A stretch of 32,896 nucleotides of DNA from Nitriliruptor sp040882055 (GCA_040882055.1 JBBECA010000035.1:1-32896), one strand, 5' to 3'. Shown: positions 10,228 to 17,985, counted from the stretch's first letter. The notes: generated from the letters alone by a model not told the origin. Program-made: numbers and translations.

Positions 10228-11069
10228 AGCGCATCCTCTCGGGGGTGGGTCTGGGTCGTGTCGTGGTCAGGTGTGTGGTGGGACCTCGCGCCGACGACCG
10301 GCAGCAGCTGGCCGGAGGTGGGCAGATCGTCCGGGATGACCGGCGGGCCCCCGCCGGTCGCGGCACCGGCCGGTGTCGCCTTGGGGGTCACGCAGCACAC
10401 GCACGCCGCGTCCCCGCGGGTGAGCGTGCTGCGTCGGCGAAGCTGGACGTCGGAGCCGAGCACCGCGGAGAAGGTCGCTGCCTCGAAGGCGCAGACCTCG
10501 GGGTGGTCGCGGGCGATGGACTCGATGGCGCAGTGGTCCTGGGTGAGGGTGAAACCGGCCCCGTCCTCGTCGATCGAGGCGGAGAACCCCGCGGCCGACA
10601 GCGCCTCGGCGAGCTGGGTGAGGCGTTCGGCGAGATCGTCGGCGGTCACCGCGTCCCCGAGCTCCTCGACCTGCCGCTGGAGGCGCCAGCGCAGGAACGC
10701 CCGGACGCCCTCGCGACCCTGGGTCTGGCCGAGGAAGTCGAGGGCTTCGGCGGCGAGCTGGTCGTAGGCGGCCGGGAACAGGCGCCGTGCGTCGGCGGTG
10801 AGCTCGTAGCGGGCCGCGGGGCGGCCGCGGCCCTGGTTGACCGTGCGGGCGTCGACGAGGCCCTCGTCCTCGAGCAGGCCGAGGTGGCGACGCGTGGCGA
10901 CCTCGGAGATCTCGAGGTGCGCCGCGAGCTCGGCCACCGATGCGTTGCCCTCGCTCCGGAGGTGGTGGACGATCGCGGCCCGCGACTCACCGAGCAACGA
11001 CACCAGCGAGCGCGCAGCGGCGCTGGTGACGCCGACCGCAGGTGCGGTGTCGGTCACGCTCGTGGGCAC
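10224..11069 (-). CDS. sufR: SufR: Fe-S cluster-sensing repressor of the suf operon
   Basis: 281 aa. A DeoR/ArsR-like winged helix (about 20-90; SVAELAAHLEISEVATRRHLGLL) is followed by a sensing domain with cysteines C180, C193 and C223/C225/C226. The C180/C193 spacing and the third cysteine cluster match SufR proteins that hold a [4Fe-4S] cluster and repress suf when clusters are sufficient. After the last cysteine there is a Pro/Thr/Gly-rich tail of about 50 residues, longer than needed for the fold. Start GTG 11069 has AGGTGG upstream. It is the first gene of the operon and overlaps sufB by 4 bp, so it represses its own mRNA if the upstream palindrome is its operator. Confidence 0.92.
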
Positions 11070-11074
11070 GGTTC

Positions 11075-11089
11075 ACCACCTCTGGTGGT
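11075..11089 (-). promoter_or_regulatory. Hairpin covering the sufR ribosome-binding site
   Basis: ACCACC (11075-11080), TCT, GGTGGT (11084-11089) is a perfect 6-3-6 inverted repeat. In the minus-strand transcript the 3' arm is the GGTGGT that serves as the sufR Shine-Dalgarno, 5 nt before GTG 11069. It could hide the ribosome site, or be a second protein-binding site. A further short inverted repeat (CTCGC 11121-11125 / GCGAG 11134-11138) lies in the same leader. Confidence 0.4.
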
Positions 11090-11170
11090 CGGGTCGGCGC
11101 CCCCGCGCGGGGCGGGGGATCTCGCGCGGGGCTGCGAGAGGGGAACGCGGGAGGCCGGTCAGGACTTCCT

Positions 11171-11184
11171 CAACCGCGATGTTG
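11171..11184 (-). promoter_or_regulatory. Putative SufR operator CAAC-N6-GTTG
   Basis: CAACCGCGATGTTG is a perfect 4-6-4 palindrome. It begins 2 bp after the -10 hexamer of the sufR promoter and covers the expected transcription start. It matches the CAAC-N6-GTTG motif I recall for SufR in Streptomyces avermitilis. Confidence 0.7.
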
Positions 11185-11186
11185 CG

Positions 11187-11216
11187 ATAGTACGGAGCGG
11201 TGGCCGCACCGCGCAA
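11187..11216 (-). promoter_or_regulatory. sufR operon promoter
   Basis: On the minus strand TTGCGC (11211-11216) is followed after 18 bp by TACTAT (11187-11192). The expected start near 11180 gives a leader of about 110 nt. This is one of the few AT-leaning spots in the region and is directly followed by the putative operator. Confidence 0.6.
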
Positions 11217-11228
11217 CGAAGGGTCACC

Positions 11229-11630
11229 TCACCTCGGCCGGTCCGCTCCCGCGAGCGTCCCGGTGAGCCAACGACGGGTCCGTGCGGGGTCGATCACCGC
11301 GTCGATCTCGAGCAGGCGGGCCACGGGGATGGCGGCGCCGAGCGCGTGGAGGGCCGCCGTTCGCTCGGCGATCAGCGCATCACGCTTGGCCGGGTCGGGT
11401 TCGGCCTCGAGCTCGGCGCGCGACACGATGCGCACGGCCCCCTCGAGGCTCATCGGCCCGAACTCGCCGGACGGCCACGACACGGTCGCCGCGGGCCGGT
11501 GGAAGCTGCCCCCGCCCATCGCCATCGCGCCGAGCCCGTAGCCCTTGCGGAGGCACACCAGCACCAGTGGGACGGTGAGGGTTGCGCCGGCCTCGTGCGG
11601 GTCCGGGGTGACCTGGCCGCACGCCCCTGC
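11229..11630 (-). pseudogene. 5'-truncated acyl-CoA carboxylase carboxyltransferase (C-terminal remnant)
   Basis: This frame encodes a clear C-terminal piece of a biotin-dependent carboxyltransferase beta subunit: AGATLTVPL, then LRKGYGLGAMAMGGGSFH, then WPSGEFGPMSLEGAV, and an ending like the family (IDAVIDPARTRRWL). Complete proteins are above 500 aa, but the recognisable match is only about 120 aa. An in-frame TGA at 11631-11633 and the absence of the upstream domain in any frame show it is broken. A GTG at 11564 would allow a 111-aa product. The stop is 12 bp from the sufR -35. It is not a duplicate of the intact accD1 at 28383, whose C-terminus is of the MCC type (GIFRM ending). A fusion or assembly artefact is less likely because nearby reading frames are normal. 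Confidence 0.8.
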
Positions 11631-11962
11631 TCACCCACCGGACGGACCATCGACGTCCGCCCGCGTGAGGCGTATGAAGGAGGAGCACCCGCGACCGAGC
11701 GCGGGACGCGGCCCGTCCCCTCGGGCCCTCGCCGATACGCAGAGGTGCGGTCGGATGTGGGGTCCGCCGAGCGACGTGGCGCGCCGCCGCCGGACGTGCC
11801 CCGCCGACCGACCGGTCGGCACCACGAGCGGGTGGGTGTCACCGTCGGACGCGCGAGCCGGCTCCGCCCGTGAGGAGGGCGTCGAGCCCGCCGACCGGTG
11901 ACCGAGCCCCGGGACGAGGCGGGACCGATCGGGTGGCCCGGTCGGCTGGATCGCACCTCCAG

Positions 11963-12007
11963 GCCCCTCCCGGGGCTCCTCTCTGCCCCTCCCGGGGCTC
12001 CCTCTCT
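11963..12007. repeat. Tandem duplication of a 22/23-bp unit
   Basis: Two adjacent copies (11963-11984 and 11985-12007) of GCCCCTCCCGGGGCTCC followed by TCTCT differ only by one inserted C. Each contains CCCGGGG. The repeat lies about 60 bp before the LLM gene start. Confidence 0.85.
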
Positions 12008-12024
12008 GCCCGGACACCTCCGGC

Positions 12025-12030
12025 TACGGT
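12025..12030 (+). promoter_or_regulatory. -10-like TACGGT upstream of the LLM oxidoreductase
   Basis: TACGGT lies 36 bp before GTG 12067, in the context GGCTACGGTCG, which recurs upstream of recD2 on the other strand. No -35 element is recognisable. Confidence 0.35.
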
Positions 12031-12066
12031 CGCGGTCCCGTCCCGTCCTCCGCCTGGGAGCCGCCC

Positions 12067-13101
12067 GTGGCCACGTCCACCCCCCTGCCCGATCTCGGCT
12101 TCACCCTGCCCCTGACCGGCGTCGACGCACGCACCGGTACCGAGGTCGCCCGCGCGGCCGAGGAGCGCGGGTTCCGGTCGTGCTGGGCCGCCGAGGTGCA
12201 GGGGCCGGACGCGTTCACCACGCTCGGCGCTCTCGCCGTGACGACCGGTCTCGACCTCGGCGTGGCCGTCGTGCCGGCGCAGACGCGTACCGCCCCGACG
12301 CTCGGGATGAGCGCGGTCTCGCTCGCCGAGCTGTCGCAGGGACGGTTCACCCTGGGCATCGGCGCATCCTCCGAGGTCATCGTGCAGCGGTGGTCGGGGC
12401 AGCGCTTCGACAAGCCGCTGACCGCCGTCCGCGAGACCGTCGAGGCCCTGCTCCCGATGCTCCGCGGGGAACGGTCCACCGTCGACGGCGAGGTCGTTCA
12501 GGTCGGTGGCTACAAGCCGCACGCCCCGCCACCAGGCGGCCGCGTCCCGTTGGTGCTCGGCGCCCTGAACCCGCGCTCGTGCCGCATGGTCGGTGAGCTC
12601 GGTGTCGACGGGGTCTGCCTCAACCAGCTCGCGCCGCACCACGTGCCGCTCGTGCTCGAGCAGGTCGCAGCCGGAGCGGCGACCCGTGAGGACCACACCG
12701 CGCCGGAGGGCGCGCTACCCGACGGGTTCGGCGTCATCGCCCGGTTGTTCGTCGGCGTCACCGACGACGTGCCCGCGATGCGTCAGGTGGTCAAGGCGGT
12801 GTTCGGGCCCTACATCGCCACCAGCGTCTACAACAAGTTCTACTCCTGGATGGGGTACGGGGACGTCGCGGACGCGGTGCTCGCGGCGGACGGCGACAAG
12901 CAGGCCCAGGCGGCCGCCGTCACCGACGAGGTGGTCGACGATCTGTTCTGCCTCGGCACCGCCGACGAGGTGGCCGCCAAGGTGGCGGCCTACGCCGAGG
13001 CCGGGGTGACGGTGCCCGTGCTGGCCCCGCTCAGCTTCGGCCGTGAGCAGGCGGAGTCGACCCTCTGGGCCGTCGCGGACGCCTACGCCGCCCTGCGCTG
13101 A
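12067..13101 (+). CDS. LLM-class (luciferase-like) flavin/F420-dependent oxidoreductase
   Basis: 344 aa, cytoplasmic TIM-barrel enzyme of the bacterial luciferase-like family; most actinobacterial members use coenzyme F420, some FMN. Family blocks are GFTLPLTGVDARTGTEVARAAEERGFRSCWAAEV at the start (read as LPLTGVDARTGTEVA and ERGFRSCWAAEV), LAELSQGRFTLGIGAS (about 95-110), the loop after ALLPMLRGE, and the C-terminal GTADEVAAKVAAYAEAGVT. The substrate cannot be told from sequence. Start GTG 12067 has GGGAG upstream. It stands alone on the plus strand and converges with the transglutaminase gene, with 18 bp between the stops. Confidence 0.88.
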   Translation: MATSTPLPDLGFTLPLTGVDARTGTEVARAAEERGFRSCWAAEVQGPDAFTTLGALAVTTGLDLGVAVVPAQTRTAPTLGMSAVSLAELSQGRFTLGIGASSEVIVQRWSGQRFDKPLTAVRETVEALLPMLRGERSTVDGEVVQVGGYKPHAPPPGGRVPLVLGALNPRSCRMVGELGVDGVCLNQLAPHHVPLVLEQVAAGAATREDHTAPEGALPDGFGVIARLFVGVTDDVPAMRQVVKAVFGPYIATSVYNKFYSWMGYGDVADAVLAADGDKQAQAAAVTDEVVDDLFCLGTADEVAAKVAAYAEAGVTVPVLAPLSFGREQAESTLWAVADAYAALR

Positions 13102-13119
13102 CGGGCGGCGCTCCCCGGG

Positions 13120-14085
13120 TCACTGCTGCTGGGCCTGCCGCTGCTGGACCTTCTCCTGCTGGCGCACCGCCGAGCGTCCGGCCGGCTCGTCGGTCGGTTC
13201 GACCGCGAGCCGGCGCATCCCGACGCTGACGCTGAGCTCGTGGTCGCTGCGGCCGGAGAACACCCCCCGGAACGGGGCGACGTCGTCGTAGTCCCGGCCC
13301 CGTCCGATCGTGACGTGCTGCTCGCCGACCTCGAGCCGGTTGGTCGGGTCGAGGGCCAGCCAGGTCGCGCCGCGGCCGCGCCGCGGATCGCCGGTCGGGA
13401 TGGCGACCTCGACCCAGGCGTGGGTCTGCACCTCGACCTCGTCGCCGACCACCTCGGCGCCGGTGGCGTCGTCCGCGGCGTAGAGGAAGCCGGACACGTA
13501 CCGGGCGGGGATGCCGAGGGAGCGGTACATGGCCACGGCGAGGTGGGCGAAGTCCTGACACACCCCTCGCCCGCACCCGAACACCTCGTCGACCCCCACG
13601 CCCACGTAGGTCTCGCCCGGCGCGTAGGTCAGCGCGCTGCTGACGGTGCGGTGCACCGCGAGCGCCGCACCGATGACGTCGTCACCCGCGACCTCCGCGG
13701 CCTGCTGCGCCGCGGCCACCACGTCCGGCCCGGGCTCGACGTGCAGCGACGGGCTGAGGAACTCGAGGTGCCCGTCGCGGAAGTCGGCGTCCTCGAGCAT
13801 CGCCCGCGTCGGCGCGGCGGTGATCAGCGCCTGTGGCCACGTCTCGACCGTGGCCTCGGCCACGACCTCGAGCGACCCGTGCGGTTGGCGGATCCCGAAG
13901 GTGTCGACGCGGGTGCCCCAGTGGTCGCTGTACCAGGCCACCCGCGAGCGGGGGCTGGTGGTCACGTTGTAGTGCAGCAGCGCCTGGCGGTCGTCGGACG
14001 CCGGGCAGGCCCGCAGCTCGTTCTGTGACTCGGCGACGGGCGCGTCGTAGTCGAACCGGGTGGTGTAGCGGATGTCGAGCCGCAC
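13120..14085 (-). CDS. Transglutaminase-like cysteine protease-fold protein of the ATP-grasp/alpha-E set
   Basis: 321 aa. It has the N-terminal transglutaminase-associated beta domain (MRLDIRYTTRFDYDAPV) followed by the transglutaminase core with an intact triad: C176 in GRGVCQDFAH, H222 in THAWVEV and D246 in LDPTN. Such proteins are predicted peptidases or amide-bond enzymes; in this gene set they may cut or cross-link the product of the neighbouring ATP-grasp enzyme (inference). The last 19 residues are Gln-rich (QQEKVQQRQAQQQ). A longer frame to 14187 exists, but GTG 14085 is preceded by GGGAGG at ideal spacing and starts at the family N-terminus. It follows the alpha-E gene by 37 bp. No signal peptide, so cytoplasmic. 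Confidence 0.9.
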   Translation of the reverse strand: MRLDIRYTTRFDYDAPVAESQNELRACPASDDRQALLHYNVTTSPRSRVAWYSDHWGTRVDTFGIRQPHGSLEVVAEATVETWPQALITAAPTRAMLEDADFRDGHLEFLSPSLHVEPGPDVVAAAQQAAEVAGDDVIGAALAVHRTVSSALTYAPGETYVGVGVDEVFGCGRGVCQDFAHLAVAMYRSLGIPARYVSGFLYAADDATGAEVVGDEVEVQTHAWVEVAIPTGDPRRGRGATWLALDPTNRLEVGEQHVTIGRGRDYDDVAPFRGVFSGRSDHELSVSVGMRRLAVEPTDEPAGRSAVRQQEKVQQRQAQQQ

Positions 14086-14122
14086 GCGTGGCCTCCCGGG
14101 CGCGATCGTGGGGTGAGGACGG

Positions 14123-15145
14123 TCAGGACGTGGCGATGGCGTGCAACGCCCCCGAGGGGTGCTGACGGAAGAACTCGTCGGCTGCATCGGACGCGATGTC
14201 GTTGATGCGCTCCTGGACCTGCGCCAGGAACTCGTGCAGCCCCACCTCGAACAGCTCGCCGACGTCGCGGTACTGCAGTGAGGCTCGGCAGCGTCCGACG
14301 CGTCGGACCGCTCGGGACGGACGACCGTCGCTGAGGTCCTCGAGCAGCTGCTGCGCGGTCCCGAGACAGAAGACCACCGAGCGCGGCAGGTCGGGGGCGA
14401 GCAGCAGGAACTCCACCACGTCGGCCGGGTCCATCGACGAGCGGTAGCGCCGCCGGTAGGCCTCGAACGCGGACGCGGACTTCAGCACCGCGATCCACGC
14501 GTGGAAGTCGGCGCGGTCGGGGCCGCGGGCCACCTCGACCGACCCGTCCTCGTCGGTACGGAGCGCCCCGAGTCGGTCGGAAGGTCCCGCGAGACGCTCG
14601 AGCTGCGAGAACCGGACGTCGAGCAGTCGGCAGGTCATCTCGGCACGTTCGAGCACGCGGCCGAGCGCCATGAACCGCCACCCGTCGTCGCGCGGCATCG
14701 TCTCCGAGGCGGTGCCGTAGATGGTCATGCAGGAGCGCCGGATGTGCCCGAACAGCTCGTAGGGCTGGTCGGCGAGGTCGCGGCGCAGGTCGCGGCGACC
14801 GAGCGCGAGGTGCAGGTCGTTGACCGACTCCCACAGCTCCGAGGACACCAGCTCGCGTACCGAACGGATGTTCTCGCGCGCCGCTTCGATCGAGGCGGTG
14901 ATCGAACCGGCCTGGTCGCGATCGAGGACCAGCAGGCGCACCACACGGGCGGGGTCGATGGGCCCGTCGCCGTACGCCTCGCGCAGGTGCAGGACCTCGA
15001 GCAACTGCTCCCACGACCCCGTCGCCTCGCTCGCGGGGGACTCGAGCAGGGTGTGGTAGGTGACGTCCACCATCCGGGTCGTGTCCTCGGCACGCTCGAG
15101 GTAGCGACCGGCCCAGAACAGGTTCTCCGCGAGCCTGGCGAGCAT
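14123..15145 (-). CDS. Alpha-E domain protein (DUF403)
   Basis: 340 aa, all-alpha protein of the DUF403 family. It opens with the typical MLARLAENLFWAGRYLERAE and repeats the pattern near the middle (ALGRVLERAEMTCRLLD). The biochemical role is not established; it is nearly always encoded between a circularly permuted ATP-grasp protein and a transglutaminase-like protein, as here. ATG 15145 overlaps the preceding stop by one base (TGATG) and has GGAGG upstream, implying coupled translation. No membrane segment. Confidence 0.9.
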   Translation of the reverse strand: MLARLAENLFWAGRYLERAEDTTRMVDVTYHTLLESPASEATGSWEQLLEVLHLREAYGDGPIDPARVVRLLVLDRDQAGSITASIEAARENIRSVRELVSSELWESVNDLHLALGRRDLRRDLADQPYELFGHIRRSCMTIYGTASETMPRDDGWRFMALGRVLERAEMTCRLLDVRFSQLERLAGPSDRLGALRTDEDGSVEVARGPDRADFHAWIAVLKSASAFEAYRRRYRSSMDPADVVEFLLLAPDLPRSVVFCLGTAQQLLEDLSDGRPSRAVRRVGRCRASLQYRDVGELFEVGLHEFLAQVQERINDIASDAADEFFRQHPSGALHAIATS

Positions 15146-16671
15146 CAGGCCACCTCCGCCGGGTCGTCGGTCGCGGCGGGCGCATCGATGCCAGCGCCCT
15201 CGTCGTCGAGCACCCAGGTGTCCTTGGACCCACCGCCCTGGGAGGAGTTGACGATCAACGAGCCGCGCTGGAGGGCGACCCGGGTGAGGCCGCCGGGGAC
15301 CACCTCGACGCTCTCGCCGGCGATCGCGAACGGGCGCAGGTCCACGTGGCGGCCCTCGATGCGGTCCCCGATGAGCGTGGGGTGGCGCGACAGGGCGATG
15401 ACCTCCTGGGCGATGTACCCGCGCGGGTCGGCGGTGATCCGTTCCCGGAAGCGGGCGACCTCCTCGTCCGATGCGGTCGGCCCGATGAGCATGCCGTAGC
15501 CGCCGGACGCGGCCACCGGCTTGACCACGAGCTCGCCGAGGCGGTCGAGCACCTCGGCGCGCTGCTCGGCATCCCACAGCAGGTAGGTCTCGACGTTCGG
15601 GAGGATCGGTTCCTCGCCGAGGTAGAAGCGGATGAGGTCGGGCACGAAGGCGTACACGGCCTTGTCGTCGGCGACGCCGTTGCCGACGGCGTTGGCCAAG
15701 GTGACGTTGCCGGCCCGTGCGGCGGAGAGCAGGCCCGGCACCCCGAGCGCGGAGTCGGGGCGGAAGACGACCGGATCGAGGAACTCGTCGTCGATGCGGC
15801 GGTAGATCACGTCGACACGCTGCAGCCCCTTGGTGGAGCGCAGGTAGACCACGTGCTCGTCGACCACCAGGTCGCGGCCCTCGACGAGCTCGATACCCAT
15901 CTGTCGCGCGAGGAAGGCGTGCTCGAAGTAGGCGCTGTTGTGCGCCCCGGGGGTCAGCACCACCGCGCGGGGCTGCTCCCCCGCGGCGGGCGGCGCCACC
16001 TCGCGGAGCGCCCGCAGCAACATCGGCCCGTAGTGGTCGACGGGGCGCACCCGTTGGGAGGCGAACGCGTGCGGCAGGACCCGGGTCATCGCCGCCCGGT
16101 TCTCGAGCACGTAGCTGATCCCCGAGGGGTTGCGGAGGTTGTCCTCGAGCACCACGTAGGTGCCGTCGCCGTCCCGCACGAGGTCGACGCCGGACACGAG
16201 GCAGCGCGCGGCGTGTGGCACGGGGATCCCGAAGGCCTCGCGGCGGAAACCCTCGGCGGTCTGGACCAGCCATCGTGGCACGACGCGGTCGTGGATCGCC
16301 GCCTGCTCGCCGACGTAGAGATCCTCGAGGAAGCGGTTCAGCGCGGTGACGCGCTGCGCGACCCCACGCTCGATGACCTCCCACTCGCTGGCCGGGATGA
16401 CACGGGGCAGCAGATCCATGGGGAAGGTGCGCTCGACCCCGGCGTCCTCGGGGCGCCCCGAGCCCGCGGCGACGTCGCCGTAGACGGTGAAGGTGATCCC
16501 CTGCGAGCGGAACAGCTGGTCCCGGATGCGCTCGCGACGGTCGAGGTCGTCCGGGCTGAACCCTCGCAGACGTGCGACGACCGCCTCGTAGTGCGGCCGC
16601 ACGGCACCGGACGGCTCGAAAGCTTCGTCGAAGAAGCCGCCGTCCTCGTAGCCACTGAAGAGATCGCCCAC
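15145..16671 (-). CDS. Circularly permuted ATP-grasp ligase-like protein (DUF404/DUF407)
   Basis: 508 aa. Members are predicted ATP-dependent amide-bond ligases acting on a peptide or small metabolite; no substrate has been shown for this subgroup as far as I know. Recognisable blocks: DLLPRVIPASEWEVIERGV, VLEDNLRNPSGISYVLENR, LTPGAHNSAYFEHAFLARQMG, GLQRVDVIYRRIDDEF, NAVGNGVADDKAVYAFVP and VVKPVAASGGYGMLIGP. The last is the ATP-binding loop, and these come in permuted order compared with normal ATP-grasp enzymes. Start GTG 16671 fits the family N-terminus. It has no clear ribosome site, but TAGTGT ends 7 bp upstream, so the mRNA may be leaderless. First gene of a three-gene operon; divergent from the cysteine-rich gene at 16778. 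Confidence 0.92.
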   Translation of the reverse strand: MGDLFSGYEDGGFFDEAFEPSGAVRPHYEAVVARLRGFSPDDLDRRERIRDQLFRSQGITFTVYGDVAAGSGRPEDAGVERTFPMDLLPRVIPASEWEVIERGVAQRVTALNRFLEDLYVGEQAAIHDRVVPRWLVQTAEGFRREAFGIPVPHAARCLVSGVDLVRDGDGTYVVLEDNLRNPSGISYVLENRAAMTRVLPHAFASQRVRPVDHYGPMLLRALREVAPPAAGEQPRAVVLTPGAHNSAYFEHAFLARQMGIELVEGRDLVVDEHVVYLRSTKGLQRVDVIYRRIDDEFLDPVVFRPDSALGVPGLLSAARAGNVTLANAVGNGVADDKAVYAFVPDLIRFYLGEEPILPNVETYLLWDAEQRAEVLDRLGELVVKPVAASGGYGMLIGPTASDEEVARFRERITADPRGYIAQEVIALSRHPTLIGDRIEGRHVDLRPFAIAGESVEVVPGGLTRVALQRGSLIVNSSQGGGSKDTWVLDDEGAGIDAPAATDDPAEVA

Positions 16672-16743
16672 GCTGCCGACACTAGTGGCAGACGTCCGGG
16701 CTCGTCCGTGCAGCGGATGCACGAACGTCCGGCAGCCGGTCGG

Positions 16744-16749
16744 TAGCGT
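16744..16749 (+). promoter_or_regulatory. -10-like TAGCGT upstream of the cysteine-rich gene
   Basis: TAGCGT followed by CCG lies 28 bp before GTG 16778. The same nonamer precedes two other genes in the window. Confidence 0.4.
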
Positions 16750-16777
16750 CCGGCGCGGCGACCAGGGAGGTCGGTCG

Positions 16778-17215
16778 GTGACACGCAGCGTGACCGCGGC
16801 GAGGTGGTCGGACACGACCGATCTCGCACGCTCGACGCGGGCCGACGTCGACCTCGCGTGGCAGCACCGCGAGGTGCTGGTCGCGGCGGCCGCCACGCTG
16901 GTGGTCGCCTCGGGGCACGACCCCGACCTCGGCTCGTGCGCGGCGGCCGGTTGTGGCCTCGACGCGCGCTACGTCGACCCGTCCTTGTGCGCGCTCGCCG
17001 GGCGCCTCGCTCGGCTCCCCGGTGCGCCACCCGGGATCCCGGGTCTCCCGCTCGAGGTGGCGCTCCCCGGGTTCCTCGCTGCGCTCGCTGCGTCGGCCGA
17101 TGCGATCCGTCACTGCCGCCAGACCGAGCACCCCGGCGCAGGCTGCTGGTTCAGCCCGGGCACCGGGCTCGACGGTTGCGGCGACGTGCTGCGCCTGCTG
17201 CACCGCTGCGGCTGA
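16778..17215 (+). CDS. Cysteine-rich small protein of unknown function
   Basis: 145 aa. I do not recognise a family. It has seven cysteines (54, 59, 71, 113, 123, 134, 144) plus several histidines (30, 47, 112, 118, 142) and two Ala/Leu-rich stretches (about 34-44 and 92-111). That pattern suggests a metal-binding or disulfide-stabilised helical protein. There is no signal peptide, so zinc binding in the cytoplasm is more likely than disulfides. GTG 16778 has a very good ribosome site, AGGGAGG with 7-nt spacing, so it is a real gene; an upstream in-frame extension to 16685 lacks one. It is divergent from the ATP-grasp/alpha-E/transglutaminase operon, with a 106-bp shared upstream region. Confidence 0.75.
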   Translation: MTRSVTAARWSDTTDLARSTRADVDLAWQHREVLVAAAATLVVASGHDPDLGSCAAAGCGLDARYVDPSLCALAGRLARLPGAPPGIPGLPLEVALPGFLAALAASADAIRHCRQTEHPGAGCWFSPGTGLDGCGDVLRLLHRCG

Positions 17216-17272
17216 CCGGGCCCAGGCGGGCGCTGACCGAGGGACGGCCTCCCGCGGGCGCCGCGCGGCGGG

Positions 17273-17551
17273 TCAGGAGCGGTCGTCGCTGAAGGCGTGT
17301 TCGCCCTCCGGGCCGGTGAGCTCCGGCTCGAGAGCCGCGTCGACGGCGGCGCCGGTCACGTCGAGCACCAACGCCGTCCACGTCGCGCCGAACGCGTCCC
17401 GGGCGTCGTCGCCGCGGAGCAACGCCAACGCCTGGAACGTGGCATCCCAGCCGAACTCGTCGACGAGCACCCGAGCGGCGTCGGCCGGTCCGACCGTCGC
17501 GAGGACGGCACGGGCGACGCCCATCACCGTGGTCAGTCGGGGCTCGGTCAC
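17273..17551 (-). CDS. Small protein of unknown function (92 aa)
   Basis: 92 aa, acidic, predicted mostly helical (TVMGVARAVLATVGPADAA, then DEFGWDATFQALALLRGDDARDAF). No family recognised and no cysteine. GTG 17551 has GAGGAG at ideal spacing; another GTG nine codons upstream lacks a ribosome site. It converges with the cysteine-rich gene (57 bp between stops, containing GC-rich short inverted repeats such as CCCGC 17251-17255 / GCGGG 17268-17272). Confidence 0.6.
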   Translation of the reverse strand: MTEPRLTTVMGVARAVLATVGPADAARVLVDEFGWDATFQALALLRGDDARDAFGATWTALVLDVTGAAVDAALEPELTGPEGEHAFSDDRS

Positions 17552-17826
17552 CGCACGCTCCTCGGGGGTCGGGGCCACCGTGGCCCGCGTCGGTCAGGTC
17601 AACGAGTCCCAGCGGCCGCGGTGACGCTTCCGGACACGATGTGGCCGTCAAGCTGCCCCGGCCCGGTGCCGATGGAGAGGCCACGGATCCGGTCGTCGGA
17701 CCCGGCCGAGCCCCCGGGCTCTCGAAGACGAAGAGGCGGTCGGCGATGCACGAGGACGGACTGCGGGGGTGGACCCCCACGCGACACGGAGGCGTCACGG
17801 TCAGGACCGCCCGGGAGGGCGTCGCG

Positions 17827-17985
17827 GTGAGCACGATCGAACGTGACCGGACCCGCGTCCCCGTCGCCGAGCACCGCGAGGACGTCGTCCGTCGTCTCCT
17901 GCTGCTCGGCATCACCCCCCGGCTGCTGCGCGCGCTGCTGCCGGAGTTCCGGCCCATCATCGACCGGGTCGTCGGGCACGACTGA
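17827..17985 (+). CDS. Small basic protein of unknown function (52 aa)
   Basis: 52 aa: a charged N-terminal half (many Arg, Glu, His) and a hydrophobic/basic helix RRLLLLGITPRLLRALLPEF followed by RPIIDRVVGHD. I do not recognise it. GTG 17827 has GGGAGGG at 7-nt spacing, supporting translation. The Leu-rich run could be an amphipathic helix or a protein-interaction segment; too polar for a membrane anchor. It lies 106 bp before the SDR gene on the same strand. The 248 bp upstream of it hold no recognisable element. Confidence 0.5.
   Translation: MSTIERDRTRVPVAEHREDVVRRLLLLGITPRLLRALLPEFRPIIDRVVGHD

Larger units (their letters stand above)
11635..12066. other. 432-bp non-coding stretch between the carboxyltransferase remnant and the LLM gene
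   Basis: No frame here has a plausible ribosome site plus recognisable protein. It holds a 12-bp palindrome CCGACCGGTCGG (11808-11819), a 22/23-bp tandem repeat (11963-12007) and a -10-like TACGGT (12025-12030) for the next gene. It may be decayed sequence upstream of the truncated gene. Confidence 0.6.

Noticed and set aside
11808..11819. Palindrome CCGACCGGTCGG as an operator
   Set aside because: In DNA this rich in G and C such palindromes arise easily, and no gene start or promoter is near it.
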